DNA of 64,000 bases from Duganella lactea (lineage in GTDB: Bacteria > Pseudomonadota > Gammaproteobacteria > Burkholderiales > Burkholderiaceae_D), in assembly GCF_009857505.1 (NCBI RefSeq), contig NZ_WWCP01000002.1, positions 1 to 64,000 on the forward strand. Direction: 5' to 3'. Of the stretch, positions 8,889-17,858 are shown one piece after another. The notes beneath the pieces are model-generated. The model saw only the letters and a program-made list of their open reading frames with translations. It searched no databases and had not been told where the DNA came from. How positions within the stretch are numbered: the first letter of the stretch is position 1; every line of letters begins with the position of its first letter. A program made the position numbers and the translations under genes.

Positions 8889-11800
8889 ATGGCCAGTATT
8901 GAACGAACCGCATATCCCAGATTTCCCCGTACGCTCACGCTCAAGGATTTGCAGACATCGTTCACGCCAAAGCCGGAAGAGTCAGAATGGGCTCAGAATT
9001 TCGGACGCGGGCAGGAAAGGCGACTGGCACTGTTGGTGCATTTAAAGTGCTTTCAGTTCCTGCGCCATTTTCCTCCGTTGGAGGCTATTCCGTCAGAAGT
9101 AGTCGAGCACGTCTCAGCAAGCCTTGGAATGCAGCCGGTCGGCAAGTTAATTTACCCCAAGGCCCATACCGCACTGTACCGGGATCATAAAACCATACGG
9201 ACTTTCTTGGGTGTGAAGGCATACACGGACGCCCATACCCGCACGCTAACGATCGATATTGCACAAGAAGCAGCGGCGGTCGTCGATACCCGCGTGGACA
9301 TCATAAACATCACTGTCGAAGAACTGGTGCGGCTCGGCCACGAACTGCCCAGTTTTGGGGAAGTCGATAAGATCGCTGAACAAGCGTACGCCGCTGCCGA
9401 ATCGACATTGCATACCCGCGTCGCCCAGCGCCTCACACCTGAGCAGCGCAACTGGCTGGACCAATTACTCAAGACCGATTTGATTGCCAGGCGCTCAATG
9501 TATAACGAAATCAAGCGCTCCGCAAAAAAAGCATCGCGCAAACATCTGGATCTGGTGTTGGACCAGCTACGGTGGCTTGAGGAACTGCCAGGGTCAGACA
9601 CGCTGGTCGCCGACATACCGGCGACCAAGCTGAAACACTTAGCGGATCGGGCCGCAGTCCTCGATGCTGGAGACATGAAAGACTTCAGGCCGGCAAAGCG
9701 CTACACGCTGATTTTGTGCTTGATCCGCCAGATGAGAGTTGGTGCGCGTGACGATATTGCGGAGATGTTCATCCGGCGCTTGAGCGCGATTCACAAGAGC
9801 GCCCGTGAGGAGTTGCTGGTGATTCAGGCCCGGCAGCGTGAGCTGAGCGAAGTTCTGGTCGCAACGCTGGAAAAGGTGGTTGAGATTCTGGCAGAAAAAC
9901 TTGATGATGCGGATACGGGGCGGCGTATTCGAGAGCTATTGGCGCCGCATGGTTCGCTCGAAAAACTGCAGGCAGACTGCGAAGCGATCAGGGTTTGGGG
10001 ATCAGGCAATCATTTGCCATTGCTGTGGAATACCTTTAAGTCATGGCGTTCTGCAATGTTTCAGATGGCGAAGGTACTGCAGTTCCACTCGGCTACGCAG
10101 GATCAATGTCTGCTCAACGCCCTGGCGGTCGTACTGCAAAACGAGCACAAGAAAGCGGAATGGATCGCCGACGATGTGGATCTTTCTTTTGCATCCGAGC
10201 GCTGGAAAAAACTAGTTCGCCGTTCTCATGGCTTGGGCAATCCAACTAACCGGCGCAATCTGGAAGTGTGTGTGTTTTCCCATCTGGCGAGCGACCTGCG
10301 CTGTGGTGATGTATGCATCGACGGCGCCGGGACATTTGCAGACTATCGTGAGCAATTGATGCCTTGGGCCGAGTGCCTCGAATTGCTTAATGCTTACTGT
10401 GAGCGCGTGGGCATCGCATCTGATGCTGATGCGTTTGTACAGCATCTACAAAAGCTGCTGTCCGACACCGCTGATCAGGTCGACAAGGAGTTCCCGCAGC
10501 ATGCCGGCGACCTGTCAATCGGAGCAAACGGCGAACCGACGCTTAAGCGCACGACGGCGCGCGAGATCCCGGCATCGGCGATCGCACTACAGGCCGCCAT
10601 TGAGAGCAGGATTGTGCCACGCAATCTGCTCGATATCTTGGCCAACATTGAACACTGGACAGGTTTCACACGCAACTTTGGGCCGCAGTCTGGTGACGAC
10701 CCCAAGCTACGCAATGCCAAAGAGCGATACCTGCTAACGGCATTCGCAATGGGATGTAATCTTGGCCCGAATCAGGCAGCTCGCCATCTGTCCAACGGTG
10801 TGACGCCGCACCAGCTTTCGTACGTCAACCAGCGGCACATGAGCTTAGAACAGCTCGACAATGCCTGCCGTGATCTCACCGAGCTCTACCTGCGTTTAGA
10901 TCTTCCTAAACTGTGGGGAGAAGGTAAGAAGGTGGCCGCTGACGGTACGCAGTACGATTTTTATGAGCAGAACCTACTCGTCGGCATGCACTTCAGGTAC
11001 AGAAAAATGGGCGCCGTCGCATACCGCCACGTAGCTGACAACTACATTGCTTACTTCCGTAGTTTCATCCCGCCGGGCGTTCTAGAAGCAATCTACGTCA
11101 TCGAGGGGTTGATGAAAGCAGGCTTGTCCGTGCATCCTGACACGGTGTATTCGGACACACACGGCCAATCAGAAGCGGTGTTCGCATTCACCTATCTGAA
11201 TGGTATCCAGCTAATGCCGCGCATACGGAACTGGAAGGATTTGAAGTTCTATAAGGCCGACAAAGCCCACAAGTACAAACACATCGACCGGCTATTTACC
11301 GAAGTGATCGACTGGAAACTGATCAAAAACCACTGGAACGACCTGATGCAGGTCGCTATCTCGATTCAGCAAGGTCGGGTGTCCTCACCGATGCTGCTGC
11401 GCAAGCTAAGCCATGAAGGACGCCACAACAGGCTCTTTGCCGCGGCGCGAGAACTGGGCCGCGTTCTGCGCACGGTATATCTACTCAAATGGATCTCTCA
11501 GAAGGAGATGCGTCAGGAAGTCACTGCTACAACGAACAAGATCGAGTCCTATCACGCCTTTACCAAGTGGCTCGACTTCGGCGGTGACGTGATCGCAGAA
11601 AACGATCTGAACGAACAACAAAAGCGGGTTCGCTACATCGACCTGATCGCCTCAGCGGTCATACTACAAAATACCGTCGATATGATGCGCATACTTCAAG
11701 ATATGGAAGCCGACGGCGAGCATGTTGACGTCAGTGAGGTTACATTTATGAGCCCATACGGGACCAACGGGGTCAAACGCTTTGGCAGTTATCATCTTGA

Positions 11801-11921
11801 TTTGAAGCGTCCTCCAGAACCGTGGGTCAAAGAGTTGATGTTCCGACAGGCGGTCAAAAAGGCGAGGCAAGCGAGTGCCCCAAGTGGTGCCGCCGGCGCA
11901 GCAAAAGGGAAGAGTGTGTGA
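8889..11921 (+). CDS. tnpA: Tn3 family transposase
   Basis: DDE transposase of 1010 aa from ATG 8889, normal full length for Tn3 TnpA. The catalytic triad can be placed at D685 (VAADGTQYD), D756 (VYSDTHGQ) and E886 (TTNKIESYH), with spacing close to that of Tn3 and Tn4430. The N-terminus MASIERTAYPRFPR is the form found in many family members. GGAG lies about 11 nt upstream of ATG 8889; the frame is open back to 8832, adding 19 residues of non-typical sequence. No frameshift or stop, so it may be active. The stop overlaps the GTG start of tnpC. Confidence 0.95.
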   Translation: MASIERTAYPRFPRTLTLKDLQTSFTPKPEESEWAQNFGRGQERRLALLVHLKCFQFLRHFPPLEAIPSEVVEHVSASLGMQPVGKLIYPKAHTALYRDHKTIRTFLGVKAYTDAHTRTLTIDIAQEAAAVVDTRVDIINITVEELVRLGHELPSFGEVDKIAEQAYAAAESTLHTRVAQRLTPEQRNWLDQLLKTDLIARRSMYNEIKRSAKKASRKHLDLVLDQLRWLEELPGSDTLVADIPATKLKHLADRAAVLDAGDMKDFRPAKRYTLILCLIRQMRVGARDDIAEMFIRRLSAIHKSAREELLVIQARQRELSEVLVATLEKVVEILAEKLDDADTGRRIRELLAPHGSLEKLQADCEAIRVWGSGNHLPLLWNTFKSWRSAMFQMAKVLQFHSATQDQCLLNALAVVLQNEHKKAEWIADDVDLSFASERWKKLVRRSHGLGNPTNRRNLEVCVFSHLASDLRCGDVCIDGAGTFADYREQLMPWAECLELLNAYCERVGIASDADAFVQHLQKLLSDTADQVDKEFPQHAGDLSIGANGEPTLKRTTAREIPASAIALQAAIESRIVPRNLLDILANIEHWTGFTRNFGPQSGDDPKLRNAKERYLLTAFAMGCNLGPNQAARHLSNGVTPHQLSYVNQRHMSLEQLDNACRDLTELYLRLDLPKLWGEGKKVAADGTQYDFYEQNLLVGMHFRYRKMGAVAYRHVADNYIAYFRSFIPPGVLEAIYVIEGLMKAGLSVHPDTVYSDTHGQSEAVFAFTYLNGIQLMPRIRNWKDLKFYKADKAHKYKHIDRLFTEVIDWKLIKNHWNDLMQVAISIQQGRVSSPMLLRKLSHEGRHNRLFAAARELGRVLRTVYLLKWISQKEMRQEVTATTNKIESYHAFTKWLDFGGDVIAENDLNEQQKRVRYIDLIASAVILQNTVDMMRILQDMEADGEHVDVSEVTFMSPYGTNGVKRFGSYHLDLKRPPEPWVKELMFRQAVKKARQASAPSGAAGAAKGKSV

Positions 11922-12268
11922 ATAAACCAAACGAAACCGCCGAAACGCCATATGGTCGCCTCGACGTAGCAGCGCTGAACGCGGCGCAAGACTCATTCGA
12001 TACCAGCAAGCTACTCCAGATGGTTGACGAACTTGACGCCGTATTGGTCGCAACAAGGAAAGAGGACGGACTGCGTGATATGTTGCTGCGCCTACACGGG
12101 ATGGCGCACACCGTCATCAATGGCGCCGCGCTATCGGTGCCGGCAAATGAAGAGACGCTTCCAGAGTTGGCGTTTGATGTCGCATCAGAGGTGCTGGAGA
12201 TCATTTCGACGCTGAGACGGTGGCAACCACATCTAGAAGTACTTGAGCGACTGGCCACTAGAAACTAA
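11918..12268 (+). CDS. tnpC: Tn3 transposase post-transcriptional regulator TnpC
   Basis: Protein of 116 aa starting at GTG 11918, overlapping the tnpA stop by 4 nt (GTGA), with GGGA upstream. The features TPYGRLDVAALNAAQDSFDT, LRDMLLRLHGMAHTVINGA and a helical C-terminus match the TnpC group described for Tn5041-type transposons, where TnpC lowers transposase output. Translational coupling to tnpA fits a feedback role. The ORF is open further upstream inside tnpA, but residues before 11918 do not resemble the family. Confidence 0.85.
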   Translation: MNKPNETAETPYGRLDVAALNAAQDSFDTSKLLQMVDELDAVLVATRKEDGLRDMLLRLHGMAHTVINGAALSVPANEETLPELAFDVASEVLEIISTLRRWQPHLEVLERLATRN

Positions 12269-12312
12269 TTTCGAAATTTGCATAAGGGGCTAGGTTTATA
12301 TAACTACAGCAC

Positions 12313-13311
12313 TTATGTGTCATTTCCACCTTTATCCCGGCACACCCTCCTGAATGGTACGAACCGAAAGCCCTGCTCCAGCGGCACCAAGCTACCAATT
12401 GCAGGAAACGGGAAGTGGAAGCCCCCCACTAAGGCATCATTGTCGAGCGTTTCAAGGAAATGATGTCGTACGCTCAGCGCGGACGCAGGGTCCATGTCAG
12501 TCGCGACGGACCACTCCGGATGGAGCGCAAACACAGCGGGCACATTAATCATGTCGCCGATATAATGGAAAGGCCGCGAACCATTACGAATGGTGTAGGT
12601 GGTGTGACCTGGGGTATGTCCATAAGCTGGTACCGATAAGATTCCGGGTGCTACTTCATGGCCTGGCTCGTAACGTATCAACATTGTGTCAGGCATACCG
12701 GTAAACACCCTTTGCGCCAATTCGAACGCAGTTTTACGTTCCGGGGCCGCTCGCATATTCGATGCACTCATCCAGAAATCGTACTCGCGCTGAGCCACCC
12801 AGACTTTGGCGTTGGGGTAGACAAACTCGCCAGCACGATTCCTCAGCCCGCTGATATGGTCCGGATGAAAATGAGTGATCAGCACGGTGTCGATATCTTC
12901 TGGCTTGAATCCTGCCGCCTTCAGACTATCGACTAATCCCCCCGTAGTTTCCCGCGGCGTGCCAAACTCACCAAGCCCCGTATCGAGCAGAATACGACGC
13001 CCTTCTGAAATGACAAGGAAACCGGTAAAGGGAAGTTCAACCTGAGTGGTGCTCAGCCCCAACTTATTCACTAAAGCCAACACCTCTTGAAATGGAGCAT
13101 TGGACACGTATTGGTCGTTGAGTGGGAAGTGCGTCACGCCGTCATACAGTGCGACAACTTCTACATCGCCCAGACGAACCCGTCGAAATCGCTCTTTCTG
13201 TCCAATTTCTAACGCGGATAAAGGACGCGTCTGGGCGAATGCAAGCTGTTGTGAAAAAAGAGTGATGGCGCTGGTTGAGGCAATGCAGGCGAGCATTTCA
13301 CGACGATTCAT
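12313..13311 (-). CDS. Exported MBL-fold metallo-hydrolase
   Basis: Protein of 332 aa from ATG 13311. The leader MNRREMLACIASTSAITLF carries a twin-arginine-like NRREML and ends near AFAQ, so export (possibly by Tat) is likely. The zinc motif THFHPDH gives H147, H149, D151 and H152; further ligands are H236 (GHTPGH), D253 (IGDM) and H299 (GGFHFP). This is the set seen in lactonase/arylsulfatase-like MBL hydrolases. The substrate is unknown. It is divergent from a LysR gene, its likely regulator. A TTG start at 13326 is possible but less likely. Confidence 0.85.
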   Translation of the reverse strand: MNRREMLACIASTSAITLFSQQLAFAQTRPLSALEIGQKERFRRVRLGDVEVVALYDGVTHFPLNDQYVSNAPFQEVLALVNKLGLSTTQVELPFTGFLVISEGRRILLDTGLGEFGTPRETTGGLVDSLKAAGFKPEDIDTVLITHFHPDHISGLRNRAGEFVYPNAKVWVAQREYDFWMSASNMRAAPERKTAFELAQRVFTGMPDTMLIRYEPGHEVAPGILSVPAYGHTPGHTTYTIRNGSRPFHYIGDMINVPAVFALHPEWSVATDMDPASALSVRHHFLETLDNDALVGGFHFPFPAIGSLVPLEQGFRFVPFRRVCRDKGGNDT

Positions 13312-13375
13312 TTGATTAACTTTCAATGTGATAGTAAACGGAATGTTCTGTACATCTACACCGATAACTATAGTG

Positions 13376-13396
13376 CTGTCGGAAAAGTGCCGATAG
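13376..13396. promoter_or_regulatory. Candidate LysR operator in divergent intergenic region
   Basis: Inverted repeat CTGTCGG-N7-CCGATAG (one mismatch between arms), centred between the MBL hydrolase and the LysR gene. A dyad with 7-nt arms in a divergent gap is where a LysR regulator usually binds to control itself and its neighbour. No further evidence. Confidence 0.35.
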
Positions 13397-13438
13397 ATGA
13401 GAAAATAGTAAGAACCGTCTCAAATATAGAACAATGCC

Positions 13439-14401
13439 ATGCAAATATCTAACCTAAATGACCTCGCCCTATTTGCTGCGATCGTAAAAGCTGGCTCCAT
13501 CACCGCGGCGGCGAGCGCCACTGGGCAAACCAAATCGAAAATTAGTCGGCGGTTGGCCGTACTTGAGGAGCAACTCGGTTTGCGCCTTATACAACGCTCG
13601 ACCAGGGCAGTCCATGTGACTGAAGTTGGCGCGGACTTCTTTAAGTATTGTGAAGCTATGCTTGAAGCGGCGCAGGGCGCGATGAATTTAGCGAAACAGG
13701 CGATTGAACAGCCTCGCGGTTTGGTCAGAGTCAGCACGCCGGCAGGTCTGGCCCATCTTTTTTTAGCCGATCTTCTTCCCGGATTTCTCTTAGAAAACCC
13801 CGAAGTGCAAGTTGCGCTGGAGCTGACCAATCGCCGCGTTGATTTAATTAGGGAAGGATTTGACATAGCGCTCCGGGTACGCACCCTACTGTCGGATTCT
13901 GAACTCATCCTGCGCAGCCTTGGTACCTCGCCGCAAGTCCTTGTGGCGAGTCCGGCATTTGCGGAAAAGCTTGGTTCAATTCATGAACCGTCAGTCTTGG
14001 ATGGAGTCGTTGGTCTTGGGGCAAGTGAACACGATGGCATGTCTGCTTGGCTGGTAAAAGATGCCAAAGATAAAATTTATACTATTCCCTTTAAACCTGC
14101 GCTACGTGCTAGCTATGGCCCGCTTCTGATCCGAGCAGTCTTGCAAGGGGTAGGCGTAGCTCAACTGCCGCTCAACCTGTGCCACGAACATTTACAACGT
14201 AATGAATTAGTTCTTTTGCTTCCTAAGTTCCGCTTACCCGAGCATCAACTTCACTTGGTCTATGGTTCAAGCAAGGGCCTGTCGCCAGCCGTCAGAGTAT
14301 TTGCCGATTACTTGGTCGAGCACCTCAGACCACAGTTAAAGCATGTTCAAGATGTATATAAGTCGATGTTAAATGAAACACCGGCGACCTTGATTGCTTG
14401 A
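13439..14401 (+). CDS. LysR family transcriptional regulator
   Basis: Protein of 320 aa. The N-terminal winged HTH spans about residues 1-60 (DLALFAAIVKAGSITAAASA, then SRRLAVLEEQLGLRLIQRST), followed by a substrate-binding domain starting near residue 90 (GLVRVSTPAGLAHLFL). It resembles the DsdC/CrgA-like branch. It is divergent from the exported MBL hydrolase with 127 bp between start codons, so it probably controls that gene. The effector is unknown. Base composition resembles the AT-richer left part of the window. Confidence 0.9.
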   Translation: MQISNLNDLALFAAIVKAGSITAAASATGQTKSKISRRLAVLEEQLGLRLIQRSTRAVHVTEVGADFFKYCEAMLEAAQGAMNLAKQAIEQPRGLVRVSTPAGLAHLFLADLLPGFLLENPEVQVALELTNRRVDLIREGFDIALRVRTLLSDSELILRSLGTSPQVLVASPAFAEKLGSIHEPSVLDGVVGLGASEHDGMSAWLVKDAKDKIYTIPFKPALRASYGPLLIRAVLQGVGVAQLPLNLCHEHLQRNELVLLLPKFRLPEHQLHLVYGSSKGLSPAVRVFADYLVEHLRPQLKHVQDVYKSMLNETPATLIA

Positions 14402-14496
14402 GTCGGCATCCACTACCGTACTTCCTCGCCGATGCGCTGCAAAGTGGCGCCGTCAGTCAAGAAACTCCCCGCGAGTTGTGCTAACATCGCCGCAGA

Positions 14497-14892
14497 ATGC
14501 ATATGTCACAAACTAATCGGGCGATCGCGGCCATCATTATGTTGTTCAGCTTGCTGTTTGCTCAGCTGGCTGTTTCTGCATACGCCTGCCCGATGCCGGA
14601 CAAGTCGCGCCAGGTTGCGATGGTTGGCATGGCTGGTATGCAGGGCTGCACGGACATGGGTATGGACAAGAGCAGCCCCGCCCTGTGTGCCGGGCACTGT
14701 GACACGGGCCACCAGTCGGCAGACACCCCCGGCGCGCCCGCCGTCCAGCCATTCGTGGCCTGCAACTTGGAAATCGTGCTCCCCGCCATCGAGCGCACCT
14801 ACCTCTCGCTTGCGATCTCACTCGAATCTGTCCCGCTAACGCGCGCCACGGCTCCGCCTTTGGCCATTCAGCATTGCTGTTTCCGCATTTAA
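14497..14892 (+). CDS. Cys/Met-rich periplasmic protein of copper cluster
   Basis: Small protein of 131 aa with a signal peptide (AIIMLFSLLFAQLAVSAYAC). The mature part is rich in potential soft-metal ligands: CPMPD, MVGMAGMQGC, DMGMD, CAGHCDTGH and a terminal HCCFRI. It sits just ahead of cusC and shares orientation, so a periplasmic copper or silver binding role is likely but inferred from residues and position. I know similar proteins at the head of cus/czc-type operons without an assigned function. ATG 14503 is an alternative start. Confidence 0.7.
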   Translation: MHMSQTNRAIAAIIMLFSLLFAQLAVSAYACPMPDKSRQVAMVGMAGMQGCTDMGMDKSSPALCAGHCDTGHQSADTPGAPAVQPFVACNLEIVLPAIERTYLSLAISLESVPLTRATAPPLAIQHCCFRI

Positions 14893-14967
14893 TCCTCCAG
14901 AGCGCCTAGTTCGTCACCGCCTCGCCGTCCAGGCATGCGGTGTTGTTCATCGCATTCTGGAGATAAT

Positions 14968-16299
14968 ATGTCAGTCCCGTTTTCCGCGCACGCCGCTGCG
15001 CGAGTTTCCCGTCTTCGGCTGCTACCGAAGGCCGCGCTCATGCTTTCGTTCCTCGTCGCCGAGCATGGCGCACTGACGGCACCGCAGCCGCTGACACTCG
15101 GCGAGGCCCAGCAGCGGGCGGTCGCCCGCTCGCGTCAACTCGGCGCCCAAGACCAAGCCATCACTGCCGCCTACGAAATGGCGGTCGCCGCCGGCCAGCG
15201 CCCCGATCCGGTGCTGAAGGTGGGGATCGACAATTTGCCCGTCAGCGGTTCCGATCGTCTTAGCCTTGGCCACGACTTCATGACCATGCGCCGGATGGGC
15301 CTGTCGCAGGAGCTGACCGGTGCCGACAAGCTGCACTGGCGCTCCGTCCGCTATCAGATCGAAGGAGATAAGGCCCGGGCGCAAAAGGACGTCGCGCTGG
15401 CCGCCATCGAGCGCGACACCGCCATCGCCTGGCTGACGGTCTTCTACTCGGAGCAAATGGCCAGCGCAGTCGCCGCCCAGGTGACCGTGTCGCGCCAGGA
15501 AATTGCGGCCGCCGAGGCAGTCTACCGGGGTGGGCGCGGCAGCGCGGCCGATATCCTTGCGGCCCGATCTGCATTGCTCGCGCTCGATGACCGCGCCAGC
15601 GAGGTCCAGCGCCGCCAGCGTGCCGCCCACACCATGCTCGCCCGCTGGACTGGGGAAGATACCCCGGTGGCCGGCACACCGGATATCGAGCGTATTCGCT
15701 TGGACCCAGCCGCGCTCGACACCGATCTCGCCCTGCACCCTCAGATGGCCGTCCTGAACCAGCAGGCGGACCTCGCGCAAGCTGACGCCAATTTGGCCAG
15801 GGCGAATCAGCACACCGACTGGAGTGTCGAAGTCGCGTTCCAGCAGCGCGGATCTGTGTATTCGAACATGCTGTCGGTCGGTATTTCGGTGCCGCTACAG
15901 TGGGATAGGAAAAACCGACAGGACCGCGATCTGGCGGCCAAGCTTGCCCTGGTCGAGCAGACGAAGGCCGAGCGTGACGAGATGCTGCGCGAACATATCG
16001 CCGAGACACACAGCATGCTGATCGCCTGGCAGAGCGGCCAGGAGCGGATTGCCCGCTACACGCACGAATCGTTGCCGCTGGCCGCCGAACACAGCCAGGT
16101 AGTACTGGCCGCCTATCGCGCGGGGCAAGCGACGCTGGCCAACGTCCTGGCGGCGCGGCGCGGCGAGCTTGAACTGCGCCTTCAGTCGCTGGAAGTCGCG
16201 CTGGAGACAGCGCGCCTGTGGGCACAACTGAACTTCCTCTTTCCCGAGGGCGCAGCCGCACAGCACTCCGCCACCATCAACCATCAGGAAGCCAAATGA
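14968..16299 (+). CDS. cusC: Outer-membrane efflux protein, CusC/CzcC type (TolC family)
   Basis: TolC-family protein of about 443 aa, first part of a tripartite heavy-metal RND pump. ATG 14968 follows GGAGATAAT, a good ribosome site; the longer frame from 14935 is not supported. After the export signal come two repeats of the alpha-barrel type (LTLGEAQQRAVARSRQLG near residue 48, then long coiled helices). No lipobox cysteine is seen, unlike E. coli CusC. Its stop overlaps the cusB start by 4 nt (ATGA). Confidence 0.85.
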   Translation: MSVPFSAHAAARVSRLRLLPKAALMLSFLVAEHGALTAPQPLTLGEAQQRAVARSRQLGAQDQAITAAYEMAVAAGQRPDPVLKVGIDNLPVSGSDRLSLGHDFMTMRRMGLSQELTGADKLHWRSVRYQIEGDKARAQKDVALAAIERDTAIAWLTVFYSEQMASAVAAQVTVSRQEIAAAEAVYRGGRGSAADILAARSALLALDDRASEVQRRQRAAHTMLARWTGEDTPVAGTPDIERIRLDPAALDTDLALHPQMAVLNQQADLAQADANLARANQHTDWSVEVAFQQRGSVYSNMLSVGISVPLQWDRKNRQDRDLAAKLALVEQTKAERDEMLREHIAETHSMLIAWQSGQERIARYTHESLPLAAEHSQVVLAAYRAGQATLANVLAARRGELELRLQSLEVALETARLWAQLNFLFPEGAAAQHSATINHQEAK

Positions 16300-17858
16300 A
16301 GAACCAGAATATTGTCGCGGCGATCAGCGCTATGGTGATCGCGGCAGGCGGATACGGCGCCTACCGTTTCGGGGTGCGTCAAGGCCTGCAGTCGGTGCCG
16401 GAAAGTGGCGCCGCTGCGTCAGTCGCCGGCGACGCCGGCAAGAAGCCACTGTACTGGCACGACCCTATGGTCCCCGATCAAAAGTTCGACAAGCCCGGCA
16501 AGTCGCCCTTTATGGACATGCCGCTGGTGCCGGTCTACGCCGCCACCGGTGGCGATGACGGGGCCGTCATCGTCAGCCCGCGCGTCCAGCAGAACCTCGG
16601 CATTCGGACTGCCGTTGTCACTGTCGGCAGACTGCCATCCGCTATCGTCGCGGTCGGGAGCGTCGCGTACAACGACCGCGACGTTGCGCTGGTGCAGGCC
16701 CGCAGCAACGGGTTTATCGAACGCCTGTATGTCCGCGCCCCACTCGATCGGGTCAGACAGGGGCAGCCGCTGGCTGAGCTGTATGTACCCGACTGGATCG
16801 CAGCGCAGGAAGAATACCTGGCGACCCGCCGTCTGCAAGGTGGCGACACCGCACCGCTGGTCGACGGCGCCCGCCAGCGCATGCGTCTGGCCGGTATGAC
16901 GGACCGGCAGATTCGGCTGGTCGAGTCGAGCGGCAAGGTGCATCGACGTCTCACCATTTCCGCGCCCGTCAGCGGCGTGGTCGCGGAGCTTGGCGCCCGC
17001 GAAGGCATGACCGTGACATCGGGCGCGCAACTGTTCCGCATCAACGGTCTTTCCACGGTGTGGGTGAATGCGGACGTGCCCGAGAACCTGGCGGCCAAAG
17101 TCCGGCCGGGCGATGCTGTCGAGGCGCGCTCGCCTGCCCTGCCGGGCGGCGTCTTCAAGGGCAAGGTCGGCGCGGTGTTGCCCGAGGTGGACGCCGCCAC
17201 ACGCACGTTGAAAGCCCGGATTGAACTGGCGAACCCTCGCGGACAACTGGTGCCCGGCATGTTCGCCACGATTACCTTCACCGCCACACGCGGCGCCGAT
17301 GTGCTGCTAGTCCCGTCCGAGGCCGTGATCCAGACCGGCACGCGTAGCGTGGTCCTGCTGGCGCGGGAAGGTGGAAAGTTCCTGCCGGTCGACGTCGAAC
17401 TTGGTGGCGAAGGCAATGGCCAGAGCGAGATCCGCAAGGGCCTGACCGCCGGGCAAAAAATTGTCCTGTCGGGCCAGTTCCTACTCGATTCCGAAGCCAG
17501 TCTGAAGGGAACAGCGACCCGCATGGGCGATTCCCAGTCCCCCGGATCGGCGCCGGAGGCGCCGCTCCATCACGGCCAGGGCAGGGTCGAGCATATCGGC
17601 AAGGACGAGGTGACGATTTCACATGGCCCGATCGCCACGCTGCAGTGGGGCGCGATGACCATGGGATTCAAGATGCCGCCGACAGGAATGCCCGGCAACG
17701 TCAGCGTGGGCGACCACGTGGCGTTCGACCTCAAGCCGCGATCGGACGGCGCCTTCGAGATTGTCACGATTTCGCCAGTCGGGCACGCGCCCGTCGCCAA
17801 CGACAAGGCGATGGGCGACATGAAGATGCCTGCGGCGCCGACGGGAGCGCAACAATGA
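16296..17858 (+). CDS. cusB: RND periplasmic adaptor CusB with fused CusF-like domain
   Basis: Adaptor of 520 aa. N-terminal anchor, then a heavy-metal-binding segment [20 protein letters not shown] (about 50-75) followed by MDMPLVPVY, then barrel-sandwich and alpha-hairpin domains. A C-terminal module (about 424-500) is a CusF-like copper/silver chaperone: H443, W451, M454 and M456 have the same spacing as CusF H36, W44, M47 and M49. Fused CusF domains are known in some SilB/CusB proteins. It probably collects periplasmic Cu(I)/Ag(I) and hands it to CusA. Coupled by ATGA overlaps to cusC and cusA. Confidence 0.9.
   Translation: MKNQNIVAAISAMVIAAGGYGAYRFGVRQGLQSVPESGAAASVAGDAGKKPLYWHDPMVPDQKFDKPGKSPFMDMPLVPVYAATGGDDGAVIVSPRVQQNLGIRTAVVTVGRLPSAIVAVGSVAYNDRDVALVQARSNGFIERLYVRAPLDRVRQGQPLAELYVPDWIAAQEEYLATRRLQGGDTAPLVDGARQRMRLAGMTDRQIRLVESSGKVHRRLTISAPVSGVVAELGAREGMTVTSGAQLFRINGLSTVWVNADVPENLAAKVRPGDAVEARSPALPGGVFKGKVGAVLPEVDAATRTLKARIELANPRGQLVPGMFATITFTATRGADVLLVPSEAVIQTGTRSVVLLAREGGKFLPVDVELGGEGNGQSEIRKGLTAGQKIVLSGQFLLDSEASLKGTATRMGDSQSPGSAPEAPLHHGQGRVEHIGKDEVTISHGPIATLQWGAMTMGFKMPPTGMPGNVSVGDHVAFDLKPRSDGAFEIVTISPVGHAPVANDKAMGDMKMPAAPTGAQQ

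Larger units (their letters stand above)
8706..12268 (+). mobile_element. Tn3-family element core (tnpA-tnpC), ends not defined
   Basis: A full-length Tn3-type transposase gene and an overlapping tnpC-like gene, without resolvase, TnpS/TnpT recombinase or cargo in view. TnpC homologues are known from the Tn4651/Tn5041 branch, which places this element there. The start given is the first upstream hairpin and the end is the tnpC stop; true terminal repeats were not found, so the element may be truncated or its ends diverged. Confidence 0.6.

Noticed and set aside
8701..12335. Similarity between 8701-8725 and 12311-12335 (both contain GTCATTT and ACC) as transposon ends
   Set aside because: The match is direct rather than inverted, short, and the right copy lies within the end of the MBL gene.
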